Position numbers and translations under genes: made by a program. From an uncultured bacterium (lineage in GTDB: Bacteria; Bacillota; Clostridia; Lachnospirales; Lachnospiraceae), in contig CAJMSZ010000042.1 of the NCBI GenBank assembly GCA_905216215.1, forward strand, positions 1 through 18,696: a stretch of DNA of 18,696 nt, written 5' to 3'. The notes beneath the pieces are model-generated. The model saw only the letters and a program-made list of their open reading frames with translations, made no database searches and had not been told where the DNA came from. Below, in pieces: positions 1 to 8,086 of the stretch (the stretch's first letter is position 1; every line of letters begins with the position of its first letter).

Positions 1-1266
1 ATTACGAACCAGAGAGAGACAGCTATTGTGTGGGATAAGAACACAGGCGAACCGGTGTACCATGCCATTGTGTGGCAGTGTAGAAGAACATCAGAATATT
101 GTGATACATTGAAAGAAAAGGGGCTTACCGAGTTCTTTCGGAAGAAGACCGGTCTTGTGATCGATGCTTATTTTTCTGCCACTAAGGTGAAATGGATTCT
201 GGACCATGTGGAGGGCGCAAGAGAGCGTGCCGGGCGAGGAGAGCTTCTGTTTGGAACAGTCGAGACATGGCTGATTTGGAAGCTTACCAAGGGAGCCGTG
301 CATGTGACGGATTATTCCAATGCATCCCGTACGATGATGTTTAACATTAATACCTTGGAATGGGATGAGAATATTTTAAGAGAACTAGATATTCCGAAGC
401 AGATGCTGCCGGAGGTGAAGCCGTCGAGCTGTGTGTATGGCATGACGGATGCGTCTTTCTTTGGTGGAGAGATTCCCATTGCGGGGGCAGCCGGAGACCA
501 GCAGTCCGCACTCTTTGGGCAGACCTGCTTTCAGGCTGGCGAAGCCAAGAATACTTATGGAACAGGTTGTTTTCTGCTTATGAATACAGGAGAAAAACCA
601 GTTTTCTCCGAAAATGGTCTGGTAACGACAATCGCATGGGGGCTGGATGGGAAGGTTTACTATGCATTGGAGGGCTCGATTTTCGTGGCGGGCGCATCCA
701 TTCAGTGGCTCAGGGATGAAATGCATTTAATCGATTCGGCAGCAGAGTCCGAGGAGATGGCTTTAAAAGTAGAAGATACCAATGGCTGTTATGTAGTGCC
801 TGCATTTACCGGACTTGGCGCACCTCACTGGGATCAATATGCCAGGGGGACGATTGTAGGACTTACCCGTGGCGTGAACAAATATCATGTGATTCGGGCT
901 ACTCTGGAATCCATTGCATATCAGGTAAACGATGTGCTTTCTGCCATGAAAGCGGACTCTGGGATTGTTCTTTCCACACTGAAGGTAGACGGAGGTGCCA
1001 GTGCCAATAATTTCTTAATGCAGACTCAGGCTGATTTTATCGGGGCGCCTGTGGCAAGACCGGTATGTGTAGAGACAACGGCAATGGGAGCGGCTTATCT
1101 TGCAGGACTGGCGGTTGGCTACTGGAAAAACAAAGAGGAAGTCTTGCAGAACTGGGCCATCGACAAGACTTTTCATCCTGAAATTGGAGAAGCAGAACGG
1201 GAAAAGAAGATAAAAGGATGGAATAAGGCGGTAAAATACGCTTTTGGATGGGCAAAGGAAGAGTAG
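1..1266 (+). CDS. glpK: Glycerol kinase, 5' end cut off by window edge
   Basis: This enzyme phosphorylates glycerol with ATP to sn-glycerol 3-phosphate in the cytoplasm. The frame is open from base 1, and the first visible residues (ITNQRET) are the glycerol-binding Arg-Glu motif that sits near residues 83-84 in E. coli GlpK. About 78 N-terminal residues are therefore missing, and the GTG at 28 is internal rather than a start. Other FGGY-kinase landmarks are AGAAGDQQSALFGQ (catalytic Asp and Gln), the ATP-binding TYGTGCF, NTGEKP, and a C-terminal VDGGASANNFLMQ. About 421 residues are visible, consistent with a normal protein of about 500. In B. subtilis and enterococci a His in a YHFFG-type loop is phosphorylated by HPr; here that loop reads DASFFG, with Ser in place of the His. 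The CLC transporter gene follows after about 40 bases and may be co-transcribed. The family call is very secure. Confidence 0.97.
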   Translation: MTNQRETAIVWDKNTGEPVYHAIVWQCRRTSEYCDTLKEKGLTEFFRKKTGLVIDAYFSATKVKWILDHVEGARERAGRGELLFGTVETWLIWKLTKGAVHVTDYSNASRTMMFNINTLEWDENILRELDIPKQMLPEVKPSSCVYGMTDASFFGGEIPIAGAAGDQQSALFGQTCFQAGEAKNTYGTGCFLLMNTGEKPVFSENGLVTTIAWGLDGKVYYALEGSIFVAGASIQWLRDEMHLIDSAAESEEMALKVEDTNGCYVVPAFTGLGAPHWDQYARGTIVGLTRGVNKYHVIRATLESIAYQVNDVLSAMKADSGIVLSTLKVDGGASANNFLMQTQADFIGAPVARPVCVETTAMGAAYLAGLAVGYWKNKEEVLQNWAIDKTFHPEIGEAEREKKIKGWNKAVKYAFGWAKEE

Positions 1267-1306
1267 GATTGCGGGATAAACAGTAGCAGTGAAGGAGAAA
1301 ATGGTT

Positions 1307-2575
1307 ATGAAAGAGGAAATAGAAAAAAATATACATTCAGAAGAGAGAGTGTTGAAGACTTTGGTGAAATGGATTATTTTGTCTGCTATTGTAGGCAGTA
1401 TTGTAGGTGTTATTGCCAGCGGATTTGCATATGTCATCAGTTGGGTTACGGAATTTAGAGTGGAACATCCGCTTATGCTTCTTGGATTGCCTGTAGGCGG
1501 TATACTGGTGGCCTTTTTGTATAAAATGAGTGGTCAGGAAAATAATACGGGTACGAATATGGTGTTGGATACGATTCGTACTCCGAAAGCAGAGATGCCG
1601 ACAGTCATTGCAACTTTGATTTTAATAGCGACAACCGTGACTCATTTATTCGGCGGCTCTTCCGGACGAGAAGGTGCGGCTCTTCAGTTTGGTGCCAGCG
1701 TAGGAAGTACGTTTGGAAGGGTGTTGAATCTGAATGAAAGTGACCGGAAGATTATTATGCTGTCTGGAATGAGCGCAGCTTTTGCCGCCTTATTTGGCAC
1801 TCCTATGGCCGCAGCTATTTTCCCTATGGAAGTGACCAGTGTGGGCATCATGTATTACAGTGCGCTGGTACCTTGTGTGTTTTCCGCATTTATCGGGGAG
1901 TATGTTTCTGTACTTCTTAAGGTGCGTACTTTGCGCATTCCTTATCTGATTGACGAAGTTCCTTCCTTTTACAGTGCGAATTGCATGAAAGCGATTTTTC
2001 TTGCTGTATGCTTTGCGGCAGCAGGCGCGCTGTTTTGTATCATGCTTCATCGGACGGCACATTTGTTCCAAAAATGGTTTCCAAATCAGTATCTTAGAGT
2101 ATTTGTCGGTGGCGCATCCGTTATTTTATTGGCGATGCTATTGCGGACTACGGATTATCTTGGACTCGGTGAAACCATATTGAAGGACAGTTTTGTGAAC
2201 GTGCAAAGTCCGGAGCGGTTTTTACTTAAAATGATTTTTACATGTCTTACATTGAGCACCGGATTTAAGGGTGGAGAAATTGTTCCTTCCTTGTTCATTG
2301 GTGCCACGCTCGGTTCTGCTTTATCTCCGATTCTGGGACTGTCTGCCAATCTGTGTGCAGGCTGTGGGATGGTTGGAGTGTTCTGCGCAGTTACAAACTG
2401 TCCGGTAAGCTCTATGCTGATAGCGGCAGAACTGTTTGGATTTACAGGTATGTCATATTATTGTATTGTCATTGCTGTGAGCTATTTGATTTCTGGTTAC
2501 AGAAGTTTATATCAGGCTCAGACAATTACTTATTCAAAAACAGAAAATAAATATGTAAACAGACACACCGATTAG
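1307..2575 (+). CDS. CLC-family anion transporter, resembling the fluoride/proton branch
   Basis: This is a polytopic membrane protein of 422 residues with many hydrophobic helices. The gating-glutamate motif GREG lies in GSSGREGAALQFG. The usual chloride GSGIP selectivity motif is not seen; the equivalent stretch reads NTGTNMVLD. The usual GxFxP motif is replaced by GGEIVPSLFIGATLG. As I recall, GxN-type and GGE(V/I)xP-type motifs mark the CLC-F branch that exports fluoride against protons. That substrate is an inference from motifs. I chose the ATG at 1307 because AAGGAG at 1292-1297 gives it 9-base spacing; the ATG at 1301 would leave only 3. I see no fluoride riboswitch in the 40 bases after glpK. 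The stop lies 15 bases before the next gene, so co-transcription is likely. A chloride transporter of the EriC type remains possible. Confidence 0.85.
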   Translation: MKEEIEKNIHSEERVLKTLVKWIILSAIVGSIVGVIASGFAYVISWVTEFRVEHPLMLLGLPVGGILVAFLYKMSGQENNTGTNMVLDTIRTPKAEMPTVIATLILIATTVTHLFGGSSGREGAALQFGASVGSTFGRVLNLNESDRKIIMLSGMSAAFAALFGTPMAAAIFPMEVTSVGIMYYSALVPCVFSAFIGEYVSVLLKVRTLRIPYLIDEVPSFYSANCMKAIFLAVCFAAAGALFCIMLHRTAHLFQKWFPNQYLRVFVGGASVILLAMLLRTTDYLGLGETILKDSFVNVQSPERFLLKMIFTCLTLSTGFKGGEIVPSLFIGATLGSALSPILGLSANLCAGCGMVGVFCAVTNCPVSSMLIAAELFGFTGMSYYCIVIAVSYLISGYRSLYQAQTITYSKTENKYVNRHTD

Positions 2576-2590
2576 AAGGGAGGAGACTAC

Positions 2591-3739
2591 ATGTTTGAAA
2601 AAAGATGTTCTTTATGTGGAGGAAAGTTAAGAGGAAATATTTGTACAGAATGTGGATTGGATAATTCCAAAAGCGATGCCAATTATGTTTCCAGTGGCAG
2701 TACCCATCGTTTAGGGGAAGGCATGACCCATGAGCATAAGGATAATGAGAATCCTATGGCGGGAAAGACCGTTACAAAAGACTGGATAGAACAGGAAAAA
2801 AGAGCAGCGAAGGCAAGAAGACAAGGAACTGGGAGCACCAATTCTCAGACTTATCAGTCTGCAGGCCGGTCGACCTCAACTTATCAGTCTTCCGGCTATC
2901 AGTCCACGGCAGCTTCAACCCGGTCAGGAAGGAAGAAAAAACATTCGCTTTTTGGAATCGTGATTCTAATTTTTATTTTGTTTTCTGTCGTGTCTTCTAT
3001 TTTTGGCGCCATTCGAACAAACTATGAAGAATGGGATTCGAAGCAGGATTCGTATTGGGAAAGTGGTGATTCGGAGACAGAGGCGGAGTATGACCCGTAT
3101 GGTTATGCGGAGAAGGAACTTTCAGAGGATGGAGAAACTTATGATATTGATTTAAGTGCAGGTGTGTATAAAGGTGGCGTACATATTCCGGAAGGCAGAT
3201 ATACCGTAGAGTGTCTTTCAGAGGATGGAAATGCGGCAAGCTCTTATATGGAACTTTCTCTGAATGATGACGAAAACAGTATCTACATTCATGAGTATTT
3301 TGAGGAGGGCGAGACCATACAAATAGAGGATCTACGTGTCTATGAAGAGGCAATTCTGGAAGTAGAAGGTCGTGGTATCCTTAAGTTTCACAGTGAAAAT
3401 GCCCAGGTGGGAGATATGCAGTTCCTTTCCAATCCAAACACGAAGTCTTATGAAGTGAAAGAATCATTTGTTGTGGGAAAAGATGTAGAGCCTGGTGTCT
3501 ATGATGTAATCTGCAAATCCGGTTCCGGCATTTTTGACTATTCTGTGGAACATGAAGACGGATACGAGATCTACTGTGGAAAATTAATTGGGGATGACAA
3601 TTCCAGCTTTGCAGGAGAAATAAAGAATATTGTGCTGCCCAAAGGTGTTACCGTGGATATTACAGGAATGACGGTGGAACTTATTCCAAGTGAAAGCATA
3701 GAGTCAGAAGATTATGAGGATTTTTTTGACAATTATTAA
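2591..3739 (+). CDS. Zinc-ribbon, single-pass membrane protein with duplicated extracellular domain
   Basis: I do not recognise a named function. The 382-residue protein opens with a four-Cys zinc ribbon (C6-x2-C9, C18-x2-C21). A polar Ser/Thr/Gln/Tyr-rich linker with short TYQS-type repeats follows (about 80-112). A basic patch RKKKH then leads into one transmembrane helix (about 119-141). The positive residues before the helix predict a cytoplasmic N-terminus and an exported C-terminus. The exported part begins with an acidic stretch. It then carries two related beta-rich units of about 90 residues, marked by VHIPEGRYTVEC and by KDVEPGVYDVIC. No enzyme motif is visible. The ATG at 2591 has a good site (AAGGGAGGAG) just upstream that overlaps the end of the CLC gene's trailer, which suggests one transcript. 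The build suits a sensor or scaffold linking cytoplasm and envelope, but this is inference. Confidence 0.85.
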   Translation: MFEKRCSLCGGKLRGNICTECGLDNSKSDANYVSSGSTHRLGEGMTHEHKDNENPMAGKTVTKDWIEQEKRAAKARRQGTGSTNSQTYQSAGRSTSTYQSSGYQSTAASTRSGRKKKHSLFGIVILIFILFSVVSSIFGAIRTNYEEWDSKQDSYWESGDSETEAEYDPYGYAEKELSEDGETYDIDLSAGVYKGGVHIPEGRYTVECLSEDGNAASSYMELSLNDDENSIYIHEYFEEGETIQIEDLRVYEEAILEVEGRGILKFHSENAQVGDMQFLSNPNTKSYEVKESFVVGKDVEPGVYDVICKSGSGIFDYSVEHEDGYEIYCGKLIGDDNSSFAGEIKNIVLPKGVTVDITGMTVELIPSESIESEDYEDFFDNY

Positions 3740-3792
3740 AACGGATGTAAGAGAAGAGGGGATTACATTTAAGCAAATACGAGGTGAAGAAA

Positions 3793-4497
3793 ATGACTGA
3801 ATTTGTAGAATTGCGTGATGTTCGTAAGGTGTATCAGATGGGAGAGGTGGAAATAGCAGCGGCTGATGGAATCAACTTTACTGTGAAGAAAGGGGAGTTT
3901 GCAGTGGTTGTAGGGCCAAGTGGCGCAGGAAAAACTACGGTGCTGAATATTCTGGGTGGAATGGACAGTGCTACAAGCGGAGAAGTCTGGATTGATGGAA
4001 ATGATGTAGCGAAATACAATGCAAAAAAACTGACGTCATATCGCAGAGATGATATTGGCTTTGTATTTCAGTTTTATAATTTGATTCCCAATCTTACGAC
4101 TCTGGAGAATGTAGAACTGGCTTTGCAGATTTGTAAAGACCCATTAGACGCAGGAACGGTACTTGATGAAGTAGGACTTGGAGAACGAAAGAACAATTTC
4201 CCGGCCCAGCTTTCCGGTGGGGAGCAGCAGAGAGTTTCTATTGCCAGGGCATTGGCAAAGAATCCTAAATTACTTCTTTGCGATGAACCCACAGGTGCAC
4301 TGGATTACAATACGGGAAAGGCAATTTTAAAGCTTCTGCAGGACACCTGCCGTACGAAAGGAATGACGGTGATTCTGATTACCCATAACTCCGCCATTGC
4401 ACCTATGGCAGACCGTGTCATTCGCATGAAGAACGGAAAGGTTGCCGAGATTGCCTTGAATCCGAATCCGGTTCCGGTAGAGACAATTGAATGGTAA
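3793..4497 (+). CDS. ABC transporter ATP-binding protein (MacB/LolD type)
   Basis: This 234-residue nucleotide-binding subunit has every expected motif in order: Walker A GPSGAGKT, Q-loop VFQFYNLIP, signature LSGGEQQR, Walker B LLLCDEPTGALD and the switch histidine in ITHN. The 'FYNLIPNLT' Q-loop region and 'DEPTGALD' are typical of the family that pairs with FtsX-like permeases (MacB, LolD, FtsE, bacitracin-type exporters). I chose the ATG at 3793, preceded by a GAGGTGA site; a GTG nine bases upstream sits inside that site and is unlikely to be used. The permease gene starts 13 bases after the stop, so the two are translationally linked and surely form one transporter. The substrate cannot be told from the sequence, and no regulator or two-component pair lies beside it. 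Confidence 0.95.
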   Translation: MTEFVELRDVRKVYQMGEVEIAAADGINFTVKKGEFAVVVGPSGAGKTTVLNILGGMDSATSGEVWIDGNDVAKYNAKKLTSYRRDDIGFVFQFYNLIPNLTTLENVELALQICKDPLDAGTVLDEVGLGERKNNFPAQLSGGEQQRVSIARALAKNPKLLLCDEPTGALDYNTGKAILKLLQDTCRTKGMTVILITHNSAIAPMADRVIRMKNGKVAEIALNPNPVPVETIEW

Positions 4498-4510
4498 GGA
4501 TGGGATGGGT

Positions 4511-7500
4511 ATGAAGAAAAATGTATTGCGGAAGGAATTTTTTGTAGAAATCCGAAAAACGCTGGGAAGATTCATTTCCATCTTCTTCATTGTAGCACTT
4601 GGTGTGGCATTTTATTCTGGCATCCGCTCTTCGGAGCCGGATATGCGTTATTCGGGTGATGTCTTCTTTGACAGAACTAATCTGGAAGATATTAAAGTCA
4701 TGGGAACTATGGGACTGACAGAAGACGATGTGACTGCCATTTCACAAATTGATGGTGTGGAATATGCAGAAGGGATATACAGTAAGGATGTCCTTTGCTC
4801 TGTAGAAGGTACAGAGAAGGTAATTCATATTATGGCACAGCCGGAAAAGTTTAATGAAACGGAAGTGTCAGAAGGACGTATGCCGGAGAAGACAGACGAA
4901 TGTCTGGCAGATGAAGATTTTCTAGAAAAATATCATCTGAAAGTAGGGGACAAGATTACGGTTCGCTCTGGGGATGATGCAGATTTAACAGAAAGTCTGG
5001 TCACGGATACGTTTACCATTGTAGGTGCAGGAAGCAATCCCCAGTACATTGCAGTGGGGCGCGGAACCAGTCAGATTGGAAATGGTGAAGTCAATGGATT
5101 CCTGGTGGTTCCGGCTTCTGCATTTCAGATGGATGTATTTACGGAAATCTATGTGGCAGTAGAACATGCGAAGGATGCAGTGGTATTTACCAGTGAGTAT
5201 GACGATTTGGTAGAGCAGGTAAAAGAAAAGATTACTGGCATTGAGGAAGAACGCTGTGAAGCCAGAAAGGCAGAAGTTCTGGCGGAGCCGAAAGCGGAAC
5301 TGGAAGATGCTGAACAGACTATTTCAGAAAAATCACAGGAGCTGGAAGATGCAAAGACTGAGCTTACAAATGCAAGAAGCCAGACTGCAAAGAAGCTGGC
5401 GGAAGCAAGACAGAAGCTGGAACAGTCGGAAGCAGAACTGAATCAGGCGAAGCAGAAAATCACAGATGGAGAAGCCCAGATGCAGTCTGCAAAACAGAAA
5501 CTTGCTGAGGAACAGGCAAGTCTGGATAGCGGAAAATCTCAGTATGAGACACAGGTGCAGGCCTTGGACAACAATGAAAAGGAACTTCTGGATGGAGAAA
5601 AACAGTATCGGGATGTCTATGACAGTACTATGGCGATGTTTACTCAGCAGGAACAGTCCATTGCGGAGAATGTACAGAATTTACAGAGTCAGAGAACGGA
5701 GCTGGTAGCCCGGCAGGAGCAAATTCAAAATCAGATTACTACACTGGAAGCGAAAGAGGCACTTGGAGGACTCACGGAGGAAGAACAGACGATGCTTACA
5801 GGGCTTCGTACTTCTCTGGAATCTGTAAATGCAGGAATTACTCAGCTTGACAGTGGGCTTGCGGAACTGGAGGCAGGAGAGAAAGAACTTCAGAGCCAGA
5901 AAGAAGCATTCCTGCAAAAAGGAGCAGAAATAGAGCAGGGAAAACAGCAGATTGCCGCAGGCCGAGAAACGCTGAAGGCAGTGAAAGCTCAGTTGGACGA
6001 GGGACAAAGAAAACTGGATGCAGCGCAGAACACTCTGAAAGAGAAAGAACAGACCCTTGCCAGTGGAAGAACAAGTCTTGCCCGGGGGCAGAGACAGCTT
6101 GCAGAAGGATATGAAGAATACGAAGAAGGAGTCCGGACTGCAGTGGAGGAATTAGATTCCGGAGAGCAGCAGATACTGGATGGAGAGACGCAGCTTGTTT
6201 CTGCAAAACAGGATGTGGCAGATGCCAAAGCAGAGATTGCCAAGGTAGAAAATCCAAAATGGTATGTGCAGGACAGAGATGAAGCTGTGGTAGAATATGA
6301 AGGCTATGGGGAAAATGCGGATCGTATGAAAGCCATTGGTCAGGTATTTCCAGTGCTGTTCTTTCTGGTTGCGGCACTGATCAGCTTAACCAGTATGACC
6401 CGAATGGTGGAAGAACAGAGAATCCAGATTGGAACCATGAAAGCCCTTGGATATGACAAAGGTGTAATTGCCAGAAAATATATTTCTTATGCATTACTGG
6501 CAGCAGCAGGCGGAAGTATTATGGGAGTTCTCATTGGAGAAAAGATATTCCCATATATTATCGTAGTCAGCTATAAGATACTGTACATTCATATACCGGA
6601 TGTTTCCGTTCCATACAATCTGCATCATGGACTTATGGCTACTTTGATTGCTGTATGCTGTATTCTGACGGCAACGGTATTTGCCTGCTATAAAGAATTA
6701 ATGGCACAGCCGGCAGAACTTATGCGGCCACCGGCACCAAAGGTAGGAAAACGGATTTTGCTAGAACGAATTCCTGTTTTGTGGAAGCATCTGAACTTTA
6801 CATGGAAGTCTTCTGTACGTAATCTGTTCCGATACAAGAAACGTTTCTTCATGACTGTATTCGGAATCAGTGGAAGTATGGCTCTAATGCTGGTGGGATT
6901 TGGACTTAAGGATTGTATTTATGATGTCGGAACCATTCAGTATAACGAAATCCAGTTCTATGACGCGGCAGTTTATACTGACGAGAAGACCTATACAGAT
7001 GAGCAGCAGGAAATCCTGAGTGAACTGGCAAATAAGGATGAGCTGGAAGCATATATGCAGGGAAGAATGCAGAAGGTAGATGTGAAAACAGATGCGGGAG
7101 TACACAGCCTGTATCTGACTGTGCCGGAGGACGGAGCAGACCTTGACACCTTCTTCAGTTTCCACAGCAGAACATCGAAAGAAGTGTATTCCTTGGAAGA
7201 GTCGGGAGTCATTATTACAGAGAAGATGGCAGATATGCTGAATGTGGGTGTGGGAGATTCCGTTGTGATTGAAGATGAGGACAAGGGAGACAAAGAGGTT
7301 CAGATTCAGGCTATCTGTGAGAACTATCTTGGACATTATCTCTATATGTCTGAGGCTGTTTATGAGGAATTATATCAGGCGCCACCGAAATATAACTGTG
7401 TCATGTATAGAGTGAAAGATGGAGATGACTCAGCAATTACGCAAATCGGAGAACAGCTTCTAAAATATGACAGCGTGCTCAATGTGACTTATACAGAAGC

Positions 7501-7936
7501 CACCAAAGAGACTTTGGATGGTATGCTTCAGACGTTGAATCTTGTTACAATTGTATTGATTATTTCGGCAGGTATGCTTGCGTTTGTGGTACTTTATAAT
7601 CTAAATACCATTAATATTGCAGAACGAAAGCGAGAGCTTGCGACCTTAAAGGTTCTTGGATTCTACGATGGAGAGGTAAGTTCCTATGTATTCCGTGAAA
7701 ATGTTATTCTCACCCTTATTGGAGTACTGGTGGGTGTCTTTCTTGGAAAATGGTTACATCGTTTTATCATTGTAACCGTGGAGGTAAGTGCAGCGATGTT
7801 CGGCAGGGTAATTCATCCATTAAGCTATCTGTATGCGGGAGGACTTACCATATTATTTTCTATGATGATTAACTGGCTGATGCATTACAAGCTGAAAAAG
7901 ATTGATATGGTAGAATCTTTGAAGAGCGTAGAATAA
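4511..7936 (+). CDS. FtsX-like ABC permease with long extracellular coiled-coil stalk
   Basis: This is the membrane partner of the preceding ATPase, 1141 residues long. One transmembrane helix (about 18-40) leads to an exported MacB-like domain. A predicted coiled coil of some 330 residues follows (about 245-580), rich in Glu, Gln, Lys, Ala and Leu. Three transmembrane helices come next (about 610-730), then a helix near 777-800, a second exported domain, and three C-terminal helices (about 1010-1126). The two FtsX halves share a loop signature: IGTMKALGYDKGV and LATLKVLGFYDGE. Part of the coil has Gly at heptad spacing (LDSGLAELEAGEKEL; LASGRTSLARGQRQLAEG), recalling the stalk of YhgE/Pip proteins. 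Start codons TTG 4487, ATG 4505 and ATG 4511 are all possible; I chose 4511 because AAGGA at 4496-4500 is 10 bases away. Likely roles are export of a lipid-like or peptide substrate, or mechanotransmission to the cell wall. The substrate is unknown. Confidence 0.92.
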   Translation: MKKNVLRKEFFVEIRKTLGRFISIFFIVALGVAFYSGIRSSEPDMRYSGDVFFDRTNLEDIKVMGTMGLTEDDVTAISQIDGVEYAEGIYSKDVLCSVEGTEKVIHIMAQPEKFNETEVSEGRMPEKTDECLADEDFLEKYHLKVGDKITVRSGDDADLTESLVTDTFTIVGAGSNPQYIAVGRGTSQIGNGEVNGFLVVPASAFQMDVFTEIYVAVEHAKDAVVFTSEYDDLVEQVKEKITGIEEERCEARKAEVLAEPKAELEDAEQTISEKSQELEDAKTELTNARSQTAKKLAEARQKLEQSEAELNQAKQKITDGEAQMQSAKQKLAEEQASLDSGKSQYETQVQALDNNEKELLDGEKQYRDVYDSTMAMFTQQEQSIAENVQNLQSQRTELVARQEQIQNQITTLEAKEALGGLTEEEQTMLTGLRTSLESVNAGITQLDSGLAELEAGEKELQSQKEAFLQKGAEIEQGKQQIAAGRETLKAVKAQLDEGQRKLDAAQNTLKEKEQTLASGRTSLARGQRQLAEGYEEYEEGVRTAVEELDSGEQQILDGETQLVSAKQDVADAKAEIAKVENPKWYVQDRDEAVVEYEGYGENADRMKAIGQVFPVLFFLVAALISLTSMTRMVEEQRIQIGTMKALGYDKGVIARKYISYALLAAAGGSIMGVLIGEKIFPYIIVVSYKILYIHIPDVSVPYNLHHGLMATLIAVCCILTATVFACYKELMAQPAELMRPPAPKVGKRILLERIPVLWKHLNFTWKSSVRNLFRYKKRFFMTVFGISGSMALMLVGFGLKDCIYDVGTIQYNEIQFYDAAVYTDEKTYTDEQQEILSELANKDELEAYMQGRMQKVDVKTDAGVHSLYLTVPEDGADLDTFFSFHSRTSKEVYSLEESGVIITEKMADMLNVGVGDSVVIEDEDKGDKEVQIQAICENYLGHYLYMSEAVYEELYQAPPKYNCVMYRVKDGDDSAITQIGEQLLKYDSVLNVTYTEATKETLDGMLQTLNLVTIVLIISAGMLAFVVLYNLNTINIAERKRELATLKVLGFYDGEVSSYVFRENVILTLIGVLVGVFLGKWLHRFIIVTVEVSAAMFGRVIHPLSYLYAGGLTILFSMMINWLMHYKLKKIDMVESLKSVE

Positions 7937-7951
7937 TAAAATTACATATTT

Positions 7952-7972
7952 GTTTATAGAAATTTTATAAAC
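7952..7972. repeat. AT-rich inverted repeat upstream of CIRCE
   Basis: GTTTATA and TATAAAC form perfect 7-base arms around a 7-base loop, 13 bases before CIRCE and just after the permease stop. The stem is entirely A/T apart from one G-C pair and has no T-run after it, so it is a poor terminator. It could be a minor regulatory site or chance. Confidence 0.35.
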
Positions 7973-7984
7973 TTCACAAAACTA

Positions 7985-8011
7985 TTAGCACTCATTTAAA
8001 ATGAGTGCTAA
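7985..8011 (+). promoter_or_regulatory. CIRCE operator for the heat-shock repressor HrcA
   Basis: Arms TTAGCACTC and GAGTGCTAA flank exactly 9 bases. This is a full match to the CIRCE consensus, the operator bound by HrcA at groE and dnaK operons in Gram-positive bacteria. It ends 7 bases before the -35 hexamer of the htpG promoter, so htpG is probably under HrcA control. No hrcA gene lies in the window. Confidence 0.97.
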
Positions 8012-8018
8012 TTTTCTA

Positions 8019-8047
8019 TTGACATTTAAATTTTCAAGGATTAAGAT
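8019..8047 (+). promoter_or_regulatory. Predicted sigma-A promoter of htpG
   Basis: TTGACA at 8019-8024 is a consensus -35. Exactly 17 bases later lies TAAGAT at 8042-8047, a 4-of-6 match to -10. Transcription would begin near 8054, giving a leader of about 33 bases before the htpG ATG. CIRCE lies directly upstream, where bound HrcA could block polymerase. Confidence 0.75.
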
Positions 8048-8086
8048 ATCATTTAGAAAAAGATTCAGATTGAAGGAGTGATATCA

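Noticed and set aside
1267..1306. Fluoride riboswitch before the CLC gene
   Set aside because: The gap is only 40 bases and shows no pseudoknot-type or conserved core sequence.
3726..3731. TTGACA at the end of the zinc-ribbon gene as a promoter of the ABC pair
   Set aside because: No acceptable -10 hexamer lies 16-18 bases downstream (AAGAGA there).
5280..6245. Repeated short DNA words in the permease as a tandem repeat or CRISPR-like array
   Set aside because: The recurrence reflects heptad-patterned coding for a coiled coil; there are no regular identical DNA units or spacers.
5838..6377. Minus-strand open frame opposite the coiled-coil part of the permease
   Set aside because: The repetitive Glu/Gln/Lys-rich coil opens the opposite strand by composition; the translation is Leu/Pro/His-rich and matches nothing.
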